A stretch of 9,582 nt of DNA from Pseudomonadota bacterium (GCA_022705125.1 JAKJFB010000081.1:1-9582); one strand, 5' to 3'. Positions 1-7,371 are shown, numbered from the stretch's first letter. A program made the numbers and translations. The notes: a model not told the origin generated them from the letters alone.

Positions 1-89
1 CATCGGTGCGGCGTCGCGATAATGCTCGCGCCGCGGCGCCGCTGCCTCCCGCGCCACGCCCGCCCAGTCCGGTTCCGAGGTCGATCAGC
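1..89. other. Leader region upstream of the first gene
   Basis: No complete gene fits here. One plus-strand frame ends at a TAA at 20-22 after six codons (IGAASR), which could be the tail of a gene starting before the window. Alternatively, the CAT at 1-3 could be the ATG of a minus-strand gene running out of the window. Neither can be decided from this sequence. A GAGG at 77-80 serves as the ribosome binding site of the gene that starts at 90. I see no convincing -35/-10 pair. Confidence 0.3.
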
Positions 90-1328
90 ATGTCCGAATC
101 CGCCCGCAAGGAGTCTCCCGAGCAAGCCGAATTCCGCGCCCGGTGCCGGCGCTGGCTCGGCGCGAATGTACCGCCGCCGGCGCCGGTGCGATTGCCGCAG
201 ACGGCGCTGGAGATCATGACGCGCGAGCAGCTCGAGTATCTCTGCGCCTGGCAGAAGGCCGCCTATGACGCCGGCCTGGTCGGTTGCGATTACCCCGTGG
301 AGTACGGCGGCGGCGGACGCAGCGATTGCCAGCGCATCGCCAACGAGGAAATGCAGCGCATCGGCACGCCGTATTTCCCCAACGTAATCGGCCTGGGCAT
401 GGCTGCACCGACGATCTTTCACCACGGCTCCGAGCAGCTCAAGCGCGAGCTGTTGCCGAAGCTGTTGTCGGGCGAGGAGATCTGGTGCCAGGGCTTCAGC
501 GAGCCGGGCGCGGGTTCGGATCTCGCCAGCGTGCAGACCTTCGCCGAGCCGCGCGGCGACAAGTGGATCATCAACGGCCACAAGGTGTGGACCTCGCTGG
601 CGCATTTCGCCAGCTGGATGATCCTGCTGGCGCGCACCGACAAGGCGAGCAAGCACGCGGGTCTCAGCTATTTCGTGGTGCCCATCGAGTCGGCGCTGGG
701 CAAGGGCGTCACGGTACGTCCGCTGATCAAGATCACCGGCGAGACCGGCTTCAACGAGGTGCTTTTCGAGGACCTCGAGATCGACGACGGCATGCGTCTC
801 GACGAGGTCGGCAAGGGCTGGACGGTGGCGATGACCACGCTGCTGCACGAGCGTGGCGCCGGCCCGCTCGTGACGCCGCAGTCCGGCGGCCGCCGCGCCG
901 AGGAATCCGGGGAGACCGGCAACGCGGGCAGGCTGATCGAGCTGGCGCGCCACAGCTGGCGCCACGGCGCCCGCGCGGCCGACGATCCGGTGATCCGCGA
1001 CCGCATCATGCAGCTGGCGATCCGCGAGGAAGGCTTCGCGCTGAACCAGAAGCGCGCCCAGGTGCCGGCGCTGGCCGAGGACATGATGCGCATCCCGCTG
1101 CAATGGAAGCTCGCGATCAGCGAGTTGTCGCAGGACGCCGCGGCGCTGGCGCTCGAGATCGAGGGCGCGGCCAGCTCGCTGTATATGGCCGATCCCAACG
1201 CGCCCCAGAGCGGGCGCTGGCCGTTGGCTTACCTCAATTCCTTCGGCATGACCATTGCCGCGGGCACCAGCGAGGTGCAGCGCAACATTCTCGGCGAGCG
1301 CGTGCTCGGCCTCCCGAAAACCAGGTAG
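90..1328 (+). CDS. Acyl-CoA dehydrogenase, large-subunit type
   Basis: This 412-residue flavoprotein is predicted to carry out FAD-dependent alpha,beta-dehydrogenation of an acyl-CoA thioester in the cytoplasm. The usual blocks are in order: an N-terminal helical part, the mid-domain motif QGFSEPGAGSD (about 134-144), WIINGHKVWTS (159-169), and the C-terminal GTSEVQRNILGERVLGLP (392-409). The helix carrying LLHERG places a glutamate at about 254, where isovaleryl- and long-chain acyl-CoA dehydrogenases keep their catalytic base; that assignment is by family analogy. The ATG at 90 is preferred over a GTG at 6 because GAGG lies 9 bases upstream and the extra 28 residues are low-complexity Pro/Arg/Ala. 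The next gene encodes a second, divergent dehydrogenase chain 57 bases downstream, as in two-subunit (alpha2beta2) FadE enzymes of steroid side-chain and related catabolism. The actual substrate cannot be told. Length is normal and the frame is intact. Confidence 0.92.
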   Translation: MSESARKESPEQAEFRARCRRWLGANVPPPAPVRLPQTALEIMTREQLEYLCAWQKAAYDAGLVGCDYPVEYGGGGRSDCQRIANEEMQRIGTPYFPNVIGLGMAAPTIFHHGSEQLKRELLPKLLSGEEIWCQGFSEPGAGSDLASVQTFAEPRGDKWIINGHKVWTSLAHFASWMILLARTDKASKHAGLSYFVVPIESALGKGVTVRPLIKITGETGFNEVLFEDLEIDDGMRLDEVGKGWTVAMTTLLHERGAGPLVTPQSGGRRAEESGETGNAGRLIELARHSWRHGARAADDPVIRDRIMQLAIREEGFALNQKRAQVPALAEDMMRIPLQWKLAISELSQDAAALALEIEGAASSLYMADPNAPQSGRWPLAYLNSFGMTIAAGTSEVQRNILGERVLGLPKTR

Positions 1329-1346
1329 GTCCGGATTCATCCGGAC
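1329..1346. repeat. Perfect inverted repeat between the two dehydrogenase genes
   Basis: GTCCGGAT at 1329-1336 is mirrored exactly by ATCCGGAC at 1339-1346, starting one base after the stop codon of the upstream gene. In RNA this gives a seven-pair stem with a TTCA tetraloop. No T-run follows, so it does not look like an intrinsic terminator. An RNA-stability or processing element that sets the ratio of the two subunits, or a protein-binding palindrome, are possibilities only. Confidence 0.5.
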
Positions 1347-1385
1347 GAACAACACCGGCCCTCGCGACAGACCAGGAGTGAACGC

Positions 1386-2527
1386 ATGAGCATGCCCGGG
1401 GATTTCGGCTTCGGCGACGAAGCGCTGATGCTGCGCGATGCGGCGCGCAGGTTCTTCCAGGACAATATGCCCACGGATCGCCTGCACAAGCTGGTGGCGG
1501 CGAATCCGGATCCCGCGCGCACGCCCGGGTGCGCCTGGGACCGCGCTTTGTGGACGCAGATGGCCGAACTCGGATGGACCGGGCTCGCGGTGCCCGAGCG
1601 CGCGGGCGGCCCGGGCATGCCCTGTGTCGCCGTGGCCGCGCTGGCGGAAGAGGCGGGACGCGCTGCGTTTCCCTCGCCGCTGCTGCCGACCCTGCACGCG
1701 ACCTACGTGCTGGCGGCCTGCGGCACGCAAGCGGCCGATGCCGTGCTGGCCGGGATCGCCGAGGGCAGGGCGGCCACGCTCGCCCTCACCAACCAGCGCG
1801 GCGCGTGGGATGGCGCCGCGAGCGACGTGAGCCTGAGCGGCGGCAAGCTGAACGGCACGGCGTGGTACGTGCAGGATGCCCTCAAGGCGGAGTTGTTCGT
1901 GGTCGCGGCGCACGAGAACGGCCAGCCCGGCCTGTACCTGGTGCGCGCCGGCGCCGCGGGCATGGACATGGTGGCCGATTCGATCGTCGATCTCACGCGC
2001 GACCAGGCGCATATCCGCTTCGATGGCGTGGCCGTCGAGAGCGTGCTGGCGCCGGCGGGGCCGCGGCGGCGGTCATCCGCGCCGCCGAGCCGGCACTGCT
2101 GACGCTGATCGCCGCCGACATGTGCGGCGCGGCCGAATGGCAGCTGCAGACGACCGCGGAGTACGCCAGGGTGCGCCAGCAGTTCGATCGCCCGATCGGT
2201 TTCTTCCAGGCCGTCAAGCATCCGCTGGTCGAACTGATGATGCAGATCGACACGGCGCGCTCGCACGTCTACAACGCGGCCTGCGCGATCGACAACGAGC
2301 CCGCACGGGCGCTGCGCGCAGCGCACATGGCCAAGGCCTGCGCCAGCGACATGGCGGCCTTCGGGTCGAGCCGCTCGGTGCAGTTGCACGGCGGTATCGG
2401 CTTCACGTGGGAATGCTTCGTGCACCTCTACTTCAAGCGCCAGCTCCACAACCAGATGCTGATGGGCGACGGCCCCTACCACCGCGCGCGCCTGGCCGAC
2501 CTGCTGATGGGGCCCGTGGGCGCCTGA
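1386..2527 (+). pseudogene. Acyl-CoA dehydrogenase, small-subunit type, broken by a frameshift
   Basis: The ATG at 1386 follows GGAG (1375-1378) by seven bases. The first frame reads a dehydrogenase N-terminal and middle domain (FGFGDEALMLRDAARRFF, then GLAVPERAGGPGM, then a beta-domain ending FDGVAVESVLAPAG). It then turns into Arg/Ser/Pro-rich sequence and stops at 2100-2102. The C-terminal FAD domain continues in the -1 frame from about 2054 to the TGA at 2525-2527, with RQQFDRPIGFFQAVKHPL and QLHGGIGFTWECFVHLYFKR, both typical of the family. Adding one base, for example a fifth G to GGGG at 2057-2060, joins the two parts into a continuous 380-residue chain reading VLAPAGAAAAVIRAAEP at the junction. 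It probably pairs with the intact large chain upstream. Either the gene is a recent pseudogene or the assembly lost a base in a GC-only tract; the good conservation on both sides favours an error or a very young mutation. Confidence 0.88.
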
Positions 2528-2717
2528 AGGGGTGCTGCAAAACCATCTGTGCTGTGGATAGCGGTCCGACAATCCGGCGTATCGCGATCCATCGGCGCTC
2601 GAGCCCCTCGCCGTGGTGGAAACGCGCATTCCCGGATCTGCCCGATGCGGCACAGCCAGCGACGCACCAGACCGCTCGCTCGCAACGCCTTGGCCTATGC
2701 GACAACCTCTGAACCAC

Positions 2718-2734
2718 GGCGCGCACCGCGCGCC
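2718..2734. repeat. GC hairpin in the intergenic stretch
   Basis: GGCGCGC (2718-2724) and GCGCGCC (2728-2734) are exact inverted copies separated by ACC. Such a hairpin could end or protect the dehydrogenase transcript. No T-run follows, and short GC palindromes arise easily at this base composition, so the functional claim is weak. Confidence 0.3.
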
Positions 2735-2824
2735 GCGCTGATCCATCCCGCCACCGTTGGCGTATCCGGCTGCGCAAGGATGCGGGGCACGGAGCGCGCT
2801 GCCGGGGGGTTGCGTGTTGCCGAG

Positions 2825-2839
2825 GGCCATGGAATGGCC
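2825..2839. repeat. Short hairpin upstream of the small membrane-protein gene
   Basis: GGCCAT (2825-2830) and ATGGCC (2834-2839) form a six-pair stem with a GGA loop, extendable by a G:U pair at its base. It lies about 70 bases before the ATG at 2907 and could be part of a leader or operator. There is no further evidence for a role. Confidence 0.25.
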
Positions 2840-2893
2840 TCTGTGGCGCTGTGGATGGTGCCGCGGGTGTAGTCCCGGCGATGCGTGGAAATC

Positions 2894-2900
2894 GGGGAGG
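2894..2900 (+). promoter_or_regulatory. Strong ribosome binding site for the 41-residue gene
   Basis: GGGGAGG lies six bases before the ATG at 2907. It is one of the strongest Shine-Dalgarno matches in the window and is the main reason to believe the very short gene behind it. Confidence 0.65.
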
Positions 2901-2906
2901 TAGTTC

Positions 2907-3032
2907 ATGCAAACGCTGTTCATCATGCTGGTCGGCATGCTGGTGGCCGGTGTCGGCATCGCGCTCGGCATCGTCGCGCGCGACGAAGCGCTCGCACGCC
3001 AGGCCCACGCCCGCTGCTCGCCCGACGAGTGA
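2907..3032 (+). CDS. Small single-pass membrane protein, 41 residues, unknown function
   Basis: The reading frame starts at ATG 2907 after a strong ribosome binding site and stops with TGA at 3030-3032. The product has an uninterrupted hydrophobic segment at about residues 4-24 (beginning LFIMLVGMLVAGVGIALG, with small-residue Gly/Ala spacing). A polar, charged tail follows (RDEALARQAHARCSPDE) with a single cysteine at 37. It looks like a bitopic inner-membrane microprotein; Arg25 just after the helix would favour a cytoplasmic C-terminus under the positive-inside rule. I do not recognise a family; it does not resemble CydX or KdpF. It stands alone between a gene-free stretch and the convergent creatininase gene, whose end is 41 bases away. 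A chance open frame is possible, but the join of a strong binding site with an ideal helix argues for a real gene. Confidence 0.6.
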   Translation: MQTLFIMLVGMLVAGVGIALGIVARDEALARQAHARCSPDE

Positions 3033-3073
3033 TCCGATTGTGAGCGACTGGCTTTAATCCCTGTGGGCGCTCT

Positions 3074-3820
3074 TCAGGAAGAGGGGCAAGTCCAGCGGTG
3101 CAATTCCCGGCTGAGGTCGTTCACGGCGGCGTCGTAGATGCGCTTGCCGTGCCCGATCGTCGCGAGACCGGGGTTGGAGCCGATGCGGCCGTCGGGGAAG
3201 TTGCGGCGCAGATCGGCGGCGTCGGTGAACGAGCCTCGGGGAGCTAGCGGCGGATCGAGGTTCATGGGCATGGCGCGGTCCGGATGCAGGTGCCAGGTCA
3301 GCGCCACTTCCGACGGCGTGGCGTGGCTGCCTTCCTGTTCCCCGTAAAGCTCCCTCGACAGCGTGGCGACGCCGGGCGTTTCGTACCAGTTCCTCAGCGT
3401 GCAGCGCAGCCGGGTGCCTGCGCCGCCGCCAAAGCTGGCCGCGGCGTAGATCTCCGAGAAGGCGGCCGTGGCCGTGGCGACGTTGCCGCCATGACCATTG
3501 ATGAAGAAGAAGCGCTCGAAGCCGTGCAGCGCCAGGCTCTCGACGCAGTCGCGGATCACCGCGATCAGCGTGCCCGGGCGCAGCGCCATCGAGCCGGGGA
3601 ACGCGAGGTGATGCTGCGCCATGCCGACCGCGATGACCGGCGCCACGAGTGTGCCGGTCGACTCGCCGACGCCGCGCGCGATGGCCTCGGCGGTGATCGC
3701 ATCGGTGCCGAGCAGGCCGTTCGGGCCGTGCTGCTCGGTGGAGCCGATCGGCATGATTATGGTGCGATTGTCGCGCAGGTAGTGCTCGATCGCGGGCCAG
3801 GTCTGAAGGTGCAGTTGCAT
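3074..3820 (-). CDS. Creatininase-family metal-dependent amidohydrolase
   Basis: The 248-residue product has the standard creatininase-family length and fold signatures: MPIGSTEQHGPNG with metal ligands expected at Glu29, His31 and Asp40, GMAQHHLAFPGSMALRPGT, then FFFINGHGGN with His110, and a late SHATPSEVALT block. Family members hydrolyse creatinine or related cyclic or amide substrates, or act in cofactor maturation (MftE-like). True creatininases carry NGHYEN at the His110 site with a glutamate ligand; NGHGGN here points to the broader family rather than to a creatininase. The ATG at 3820 is chosen because homology begins right after it and AGGA lies about ten bases upstream; a longer open frame back to 3979 overlaps kup and looks random. 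It follows kup by 47 bases on the same strand and may be co-transcribed. The physiological substrate is unknown. Confidence 0.85.
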   Translation of the reverse strand: MQLHLQTWPAIEHYLRDNRTIIMPIGSTEQHGPNGLLGTDAITAEAIARGVGESTGTLVAPVIAVGMAQHHLAFPGSMALRPGTLIAVIRDCVESLALHGFERFFFINGHGGNVATATAAFSEIYAAASFGGGAGTRLRCTLRNWYETPGVATLSRELYGEQEGSHATPSEVALTWHLHPDRAMPMNLDPPLAPRGSFTDAADLRRNFPDGRIGSNPGLATIGHGKRIYDAAVNDLSRELHRWTCPSS

Positions 3821-3867
3821 CGGGCAATCGTTCCTGATCGGGTGAGTCGGCGCCGGCGTTGCGGTCC

Positions 3868-5730
3868 TCAGATCGTGATCTGCTGTCCAAGTTCCACGAC
3901 CCGGTTCGGGGGCAGATGGAACGTGCGCAGCGGGGTTGCGGCATTGCGCACCATCCAAGCGAACAGGTGCTCGCGCCACAGCAGCATGCCGGGCTTGCGC
4001 GCGGGCAACAGCGTTTCGCGGCTCAGGAAGTAGGAGGTCTGCATCGGGTCGAGCGGCAGCGTGGCAGGTGCGAGCTGCGCCAGTGTTTGCGGCACGTCCT
4101 GGTCGTCGCGATAGCCGAAGTACATCTCGGCGCGATGGAAACCCTGGCCGAGTTCATTGAGCACCAGGCGCTCCGCGGCTTGCGTGCCGGGGTAGTCGAC
4201 CGTGTGCACGGTCAGCAGGATCACGGTCTCGTGCACCACCTTGTTGTGCTTGAGGTTGTGCAGCAACGCCGGGGGTGCACCCTCGGCATTGCTGGTGAGG
4301 AACACGGCGGTGCCGGGGACGCGCGGCACATCGCGCAAGCCGTGCAGGAACAGCTCGACGGGAAGCGCCGCTTCGCGCAACTGCGCGATCAGCAGCCGGC
4401 GACCCGTGCGCCAGGTCGTCAGCAGCGTGAAGATCACCACGGCGATCACCAGCGGGAACCAGCCGCCATGCGGGATCTTCAACGCGTTCGAGGTGAAGAA
4501 GGCGAGATCGACCACGATGAACGTGACGGCGCAAGCGGCGGTCAACGCGCGGTTCCACGACCACGTCAGCAGCATCACCACGGCCAGCAGCAGTGAGTCG
4601 ATCAGCATGGTGCCTGTGACCGCCACGCCATAGGCCGCGGCGAGGGCGCTGGAACTGCGGAATCCGAGCACCAGCGCGACCACGGCGATGAACAGGCTCC
4701 AGTTGATGAACGGGATGTAGATCTGGCCTTCTTCGGATGCGGAGGTGTGGATCGTGGCGATGCGCGGCAGCAACTTCAGCTGGAAGGCCTGCCGTGTTAC
4801 CGAGAACGCGCCCGATATCACCGCCTGCGAGGCAATCACGGTCGCAAGCGCGGCGAGCACGATCAGCGGCAGCAGCGCGGCGCCAGGCACCATGCGGTAT
4901 AACGGATTCTCCACCAGCGCCGGGTCGCGCAACACCAGCGCGCCCTGCCCGAAGTAGTTGAGCACCAGTGCCGGCGAAACGAACGCGGTCCACGCGATGC
5001 GGATCGGGCGCTTGCCGAAGTGGCCCATGTCGGCGTAAAGGGCCTCGGCCCCGGTGAGCGACAGCACCACCGAGCCGAGCGCGATGTAGGCGACCAGCCG
5101 GTGCTGCTGGAACAGGTGCACCACGTGCATGGGATTCAGCGCGGCCAGGATTTCGGGTGCCTGCGCGATGTGCCAGACGCCGAGTCCGGCGAGGACGGCA
5201 AACCACACCGACATCACCGGCCCGAAAAAGGTGCCGACGGAAGCGGTGCCGTGGCGCTGGATCATGAACAGGGCGCAGATGATGGCCAGCGTCACCGGGA
5301 CTACGAAATGGCCGAGCGCGGGTGCGACCAGTCCCAAGCCTTCGACGGCGCTGAGTACCGAGATCGCGGGAGTGAGCATGCTGTCGCCGTAGAAGAGCGC
5401 GGCGGCGAATATTCCGAGCACCCCCAGCAGCGCGGAGAGGCGCGGACTGCGCGTGGCTTTCGTCGCCAGCGTCAGCAGCGACAGCGTGCCGCCTTCGCCG
5501 CGATTGTCGGCGCGCATCATGAAGATCACGTATTTCAGCGTCACGACCAGCATGACCGACCAGAAGATCAGCGACAGCACGCCGAAGATCTCGGCGCGTC
5601 CGGGCTCCAGCCCGTGCGCGTCGTGGAAGCATTCCTTGAAGGCGTACAGCGGACTGGTGCCGATGTCGCCGTAAACCACGCCCATGGCACCAAGGGTCAG
5701 GGACGCTACGGGCTTGTTGTCGCCGGACAT
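3868..5730 (-). CDS. kup: Low-affinity potassium transporter Kup (KUP/HAK/KT family)
   Basis: This 620-residue inner-membrane protein should import K+ with protons. It matches the remembered E. coli Kup (622 residues) from end to end. GVVYGDIGTSPLYAFKEC lies near residues 17-34, followed by the MRADNRGEGG loop, then GDSMLTPAISVLSAVEGL (about 115-132) with its conserved glutamate. Next come SLTGAEALYADMGHFGK, then NYFGQGALVL, IASQAVISGAFSVTRQA and GQIYIPFINW. The cytoplasmic tail contains LLHNLKHNKVVHE and ends NRVVELGQQITI. About twelve membrane helices are expected. The ATG at 5730 is supported by the match to the family N-terminus; AGGA sits 11 bases upstream, slightly far. The flavoprotein gene ends 53 bases upstream and the creatininase-family gene begins 47 bases downstream, so it may lie in a polycistronic message. 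No KdpD-like regulator or riboswitch is visible. Confidence 0.96.
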   Translation of the reverse strand: MSGDNKPVASLTLGAMGVVYGDIGTSPLYAFKECFHDAHGLEPGRAEIFGVLSLIFWSVMLVVTLKYVIFMMRADNRGEGGTLSLLTLATKATRSPRLSALLGVLGIFAAALFYGDSMLTPAISVLSAVEGLGLVAPALGHFVVPVTLAIICALFMIQRHGTASVGTFFGPVMSVWFAVLAGLGVWHIAQAPEILAALNPMHVVHLFQQHRLVAYIALGSVVLSLTGAEALYADMGHFGKRPIRIAWTAFVSPALVLNYFGQGALVLRDPALVENPLYRMVPGAALLPLIVLAALATVIASQAVISGAFSVTRQAFQLKLLPRIATIHTSASEEGQIYIPFINWSLFIAVVALVLGFRSSSALAAAYGVAVTGTMLIDSLLLAVVMLLTWSWNRALTAACAVTFIVVDLAFFTSNALKIPHGGWFPLVIAVVIFTLLTTWRTGRRLLIAQLREAALPVELFLHGLRDVPRVPGTAVFLTSNAEGAPPALLHNLKHNKVVHETVILLTVHTVDYPGTQAAERLVLNELGQGFHRAEMYFGYRDDQDVPQTLAQLAPATLPLDPMQTSYFLSRETLLPARKPGMLLWREHLFAWMVRNAATPLRTFHLPPNRVVELGQQITI

Positions 5731-5783
5731 GAAAACAGGATTCCTCGAGAGCGCGCCATGCGGTCACATGAGCGATGCAAAGC

Positions 5784-6869
5784 CTACGCGTTTCGTGTGG
5801 TCTTTGCACCCGTGGCGTCCCAATCTGCACCCAGCTCGCGCGTGAGCTCTGCTGCGGCGACGGCGCGGCAGCCGCTGGTGTCCTGGCCCGCCCATAGCGG
5901 CGAGAAGTCACCGCTGCCGCGTGCCTCGGCGGCGGCGCGCAGCGGCGCGATCGCGCCGATGGCGAGCGGAAATGCCGGCGCGAGAGTGCTCATCGGCCCG
6001 CGCTCGCGCATCACGCGATTCACGATGGCGCGCGCCGGGCGCCCGGTGAACACATTGGTGAGGGCGGTGTGGCGTGCCGCCGGACTCTGCAGCGCGGCCC
6101 GGTGCACGGCGCTGGTCGTGGACTCGGGGCAGAGCAGGTAGACGGTGCCGAGCTGCACGCCGGCGGCGCCCAGCGCCAGCGCCGCGCCGATGCCGGTGCG
6201 ATCGGCGATGCCGCCGGCGGCGATCACGGGAGTCCGCACGGCGCGCACGATGCCGCGCACCAGCGCGAAGGTGCCGAGCTGCGTGGTGATGTCGCCTTCG
6301 AGGAACATGCCGCGATGGCCGCCGGCCTCCAGTCCCTGCGCGATGATCACGTCGGCGCCATGGCGTTCCAGCCACAGCGCCTCCTCGAGCGTGGTGGCCG
6401 ATGCCAGCACCGTCGCGCCCCAGGCTTTCACGCGCTGCAGCAGGGGAGGCGCGGGCAGGCCGAAATGAAAGCTGACTACGGGCGGGGCGAAGGGCGCGAT
6501 CGCGTCCAGCGTCTCGGCATCGAAGGGCAGGCGTGGCGGCGTCGGGGTTGCGTGGTCCGGATCGAGGCCGAATTCGGCGTAGTACGGGCGCAACGCCTCG
6601 CGCCAGCGCGCCTGGCGCGCGTCATCCGCCTCCGGTGGCGCGTGGCAGAAGAAATTGACGTTGTACGGTTGCCGGGTGGCGCCACGTATTGCCTGCAGTT
6701 CGGAGGCGATCGCCGCGGGACCCAGCATCGCGCAGGGCAGGGAGCCCAGCGCGCCGGCCCCGCTCACGGCGATCGCCAGCGCGCTGCCCTGCACTCCGGC
6801 CATCGGCGCCTGGATGATCGGCAGCGAGATGCCGAGCGCCCGGCACAGCGCGTGCGCGGCTGCGCTCAC
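5784..6869 (-). CDS. Nitronate monooxygenase / 2-nitropropane dioxygenase-type FMN protein
   Basis: This 361-residue TIM-barrel flavoprotein belongs to the nitronate monooxygenase family, whose members oxidise alkyl nitronates such as propionate-3-nitronate; some relatives are NAD(P)H:quinone reductases or enoyl reductases. Motifs in order are IIQAPMAG (about 18-25), NVNFF (70-74), VSFHFGLP (132-139), QGLEAGGHRG (178-187, with the putative catalytic His185), AAGGIADRTG (217-226) and GVQLGT (237-242). The last two bind the FMN phosphate. The QGxEAGGH block fits class I nitronate monooxygenases. I start it at GTG 6869, where homology begins. This gives a GTGA overlap with the stop of the upstream gene and implies translational coupling. 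A longer frame starting at 6947 would add 26 residues antisense-like to the upstream coding frame. The substrate is not determinable from sequence. Confidence 0.88.
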   Translation of the reverse strand: MSAAAHALCRALGISLPIIQAPMAGVQGSALAIAVSGAGALGSLPCAMLGPAAIASELQAIRGATRQPYNVNFFCHAPPEADDARQARWREALRPYYAEFGLDPDHATPTPPRLPFDAETLDAIAPFAPPVVSFHFGLPAPPLLQRVKAWGATVLASATTLEEALWLERHGADVIIAQGLEAGGHRGMFLEGDITTQLGTFALVRGIVRAVRTPVIAAGGIADRTGIGAALALGAAGVQLGTVYLLCPESTTSAVHRAALQSPAARHTALTNVFTGRPARAIVNRVMRERGPMSTLAPAFPLAIGAIAPLRAAAEARGSGDFSPLWAGQDTSGCRAVAAAELTRELGADWDATGAKTTRNA

Positions 6870-7306
6870 GCCAGCCAGCCGAAACGAAAGCCCACGCCCG
6901 TGATCACGAACAGCACCGCGATCAGCGTGACCGGCACGATATGCCACGCGAGCGCGCGCAGGTTCGACGCGCTGAGCCGCGGGATGATGCGCAGCCGCGC
7001 GTCCACGGCCAGCAGTGCCGTCAGCGCGAGCAGCCCGAGCTTGATGCAGACCAGGCGTGCCACCGGGTTGTGCAGCTCGAGCCAGAGCGCCGGCGGCAGC
7101 ATCCGCGCGGCGAGCAGCACGCCGGTGAGCACCTGCAGCAACAGCGCCGGGATGCCGATCTTCTCGAAGCCCGACTCGAAGCGCAGCAGCTCGGCAGGTG
7201 CGCGCTCGCGCAGCACGCGCGGCAGCACCGCCAGCGCGAGCACGAGGTGGCCGCCGGTCCAGACGGTGGCGCCGAGCACATGGAGGATCACGAGCACAGC
7301 GGTCAT
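6866..7306 (-). CDS. CopD-like four-helix membrane protein
   Basis: The 146-residue product has four hydrophobic helices at about residues 2-27, 50-68, 85-101 and 119-140. Helix 1 carries LHVLGATVWTGGHL, with His9, Trp16 and His20. This pattern is seen in CopD-domain and related small haem- or copper-associated membrane proteins. HemJ (protoporphyrinogen oxidase) has similar size and topology but a different helix-1 motif, so I do not call it HemJ. The ATG at 7306 begins directly before helix 1; the longer frame from 7396 adds a polar segment overlapping the upstream gene. The ribosome binding site is weak. Its stop overlaps the start of the flavoprotein gene by four bases (GTGA), so the two are probably translated together. 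A role as an electron-transfer or metal-handling partner is only inference. Confidence 0.72.
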   Translation of the reverse strand: MTAVLVILHVLGATVWTGGHLVLALAVLPRVLRERAPAELLRFESGFEKIGIPALLLQVLTGVLLAARMLPPALWLELHNPVARLVCIKLGLLALTALLAVDARLRIIPRLSASNLRALAWHIVPVTLIAVLFVITGVGFRFGWLA

Positions 7307-7371
7307 GGTGAAGCCCGGAGCCGAACGATCAGCCGACCATAGCGCAGTCGCCGGCGCAGCACCATCGGGAT

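Larger units (their letters stand above)
2528..2906. other. 379-base stretch with no supported gene
   Basis: Open frames cross this stretch on both strands, but their translations are Arg/Ala/Pro-rich and resemble no family I know. It holds at least two short hairpins (2718-2734 and 2825-2839) and the promoter region expected for the small gene at 2907. It could be a decayed mobile element or simply the intergenic space between two units; I cannot identify any remnant. Confidence 0.5.

Noticed and set aside
2043..2102. Programmed ribosomal frameshifting joining the two dehydrogenase halves
   Set aside because: No canonical slippery heptamer with a downstream pseudoknot is apparent, and this enzyme family is not known to use recoding. 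A simple one-base indel explains the data.
1703..2971. A 422-codon open frame on the minus strand opposite the second dehydrogenase
   Set aside because: Its translation is Arg/Pro/His-rich with no family motif, and it lies antisense to clearly conserved dehydrogenase domains. Long antisense frames are expected at this G+C.
3070..3083. CTCTTC-AG-GAAGAG palindrome at the creatininase stop as a bidirectional terminator
   Set aside because: The stem cannot extend beyond six pairs, it overlaps the coding end, and no T-run follows on either strand.
4154..5911. A 585-codon minus-strand frame overlapping kup
   Set aside because: It is out of frame with the end-to-end Kup match and consists of Arg/Ala/His-rich shadow sequence.
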